A stretch of 64,000 nucleotides of DNA from Liolophura sinensis. Taxonomy: Eukaryota > Mollusca > Polyplacophora > Chitonida > Chitonidae. This document shows, in pieces, positions 63,645-64,000 of this stretch. Numbering within the stretch: the stretch's first letter is position 1; each line of letters opens with the position of its first letter. The notes beneath the pieces are model-generated. The model did not search any database. It saw nothing but the letters and a program-made list of their open reading frames with translations, and was not told the DNA's origin. The DNA lies in NCBI RefSeq assembly GCF_032854445.1, contig NC_088296.1, positions 19,767,853-19,831,852 of the forward strand, given 5' to 3'. The position numbers and the translations under genes were made by a program.

Positions 63645-64000
63645 TCTTTGTCCGCGTTTATTAGCTCATTGTAATGTTTCTCTCTTTTTCGAAGTGTTGT
63701 ATTAAGGCTTTTATCCAGAATGTGACTGTTCCCTTCATGTAGTATAATATATGATATAGTAACTTAGAATAATGAATACCTCTCTTCGGAATGTAAAAAT
63801 CGTACAAGTTTCCCAAATAAAATTTCTAACTTTTTGCATGAAAATTAATTATGTAATTCCTTTTATATGCAAATTTCAGCGATGTGAAATAATTTGTGGT
63901 TTTAAACAAAAAAAAAACAACTTTTATCCCTTTTGCTTGTTTTTCTGTCGTATCAAGCACAGCAGAAATCATAGTTGAATAGATAATGATACATTTTCAC
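63645..64000. other. AT-rich window end, no gene seen
   Basis: Poly-A run near 63,908. Nothing else recognised. Confidence 0.4.

Noticed and set aside
1-64000. Retroviral, LTR or Polinton-type elements
   Set aside because: No reverse transcriptase, integrase, capsid or long terminal repeat pattern was recognised in the window.

Overview
The window looks like nuclear DNA of a marine lophotrochozoan animal, most likely a mollusc. The grounds are spliced genes with GT-AG introns, AT-rich intergenic DNA, frequent 'acatgta' words, very dense tRNA-headed SINEs and short palindromic DNA elements, and large lineage-specific C2H2 zinc-finger genes. The species assignment is inference. No operon-like structure, CRISPR array, rRNA or functional tRNA gene was seen.

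Layout. (1) 0.8-2.9 kb: the 3' end of a type I membrane protein gene with one fibronectin type III domain, one transmembrane helix and a repetitive charged tail. All visible introns are phase 1. (2) 3-9.4 kb: repeat-rich intergenic DNA with SINEs, one inserted into another, and a possible apolipoprotein-L-like fragment on the minus strand. (3) 9,527-12,750: a complete pogo-like DNA transposon with terminal inverted repeats, a TA target duplication and an unbroken 675-residue DD35D transposase. (4) 14.2-18.4 kb: zinc-finger gene A, three coding exons with matching phases and six fingers, followed by tandem arrays of 74 bp and 39 bp, a degenerate ~30 bp array and a 21/63 bp array up to about 25.1 kb. 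(5) 26.9-36.2 kb: THAP zinc-finger modules, a 44-codon exon and a large C2H2 exon (gene B) that may form one THAP-C2H2 gene. (6) 41.0-43.5 kb, minus strand: gene C, a 14-finger paralog with many frame breaks. (7) 50.3-51.7 kb: a foldback repeat with a SINE in its loop, next to a block that recurs at 61.1-61.5 kb. (8) 52.95-55.67 kb: gene D, an intact 14-finger gene, followed by a 21-bp tandem array and a related 23-bp array. (9) 59-64 kb: repeats and no recognisable gene.

How the parts relate. B, C and D are paralogs. They share the order acidic N-terminal region with psi-K-x-E motifs, then a conserved box (Y-K/R-S/T-AKYQP-x-V-K/R-LERL), then the C2H2 array. C and D match finger for finger. 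I do not recognise the box as a named domain, and it is the best candidate here for something undescribed. Their likely role as sequence-specific DNA-binding nuclear regulators follows from the finger family, and the targets are unknown. Five SINE families in the window carry variants of the same 3' tail, which suggests a shared LINE partner. Frame breaks in B, C and the THAP region are one-base indels, several of them in short homopolymers, so sequencing error and real decay cannot be told apart from this window alone.
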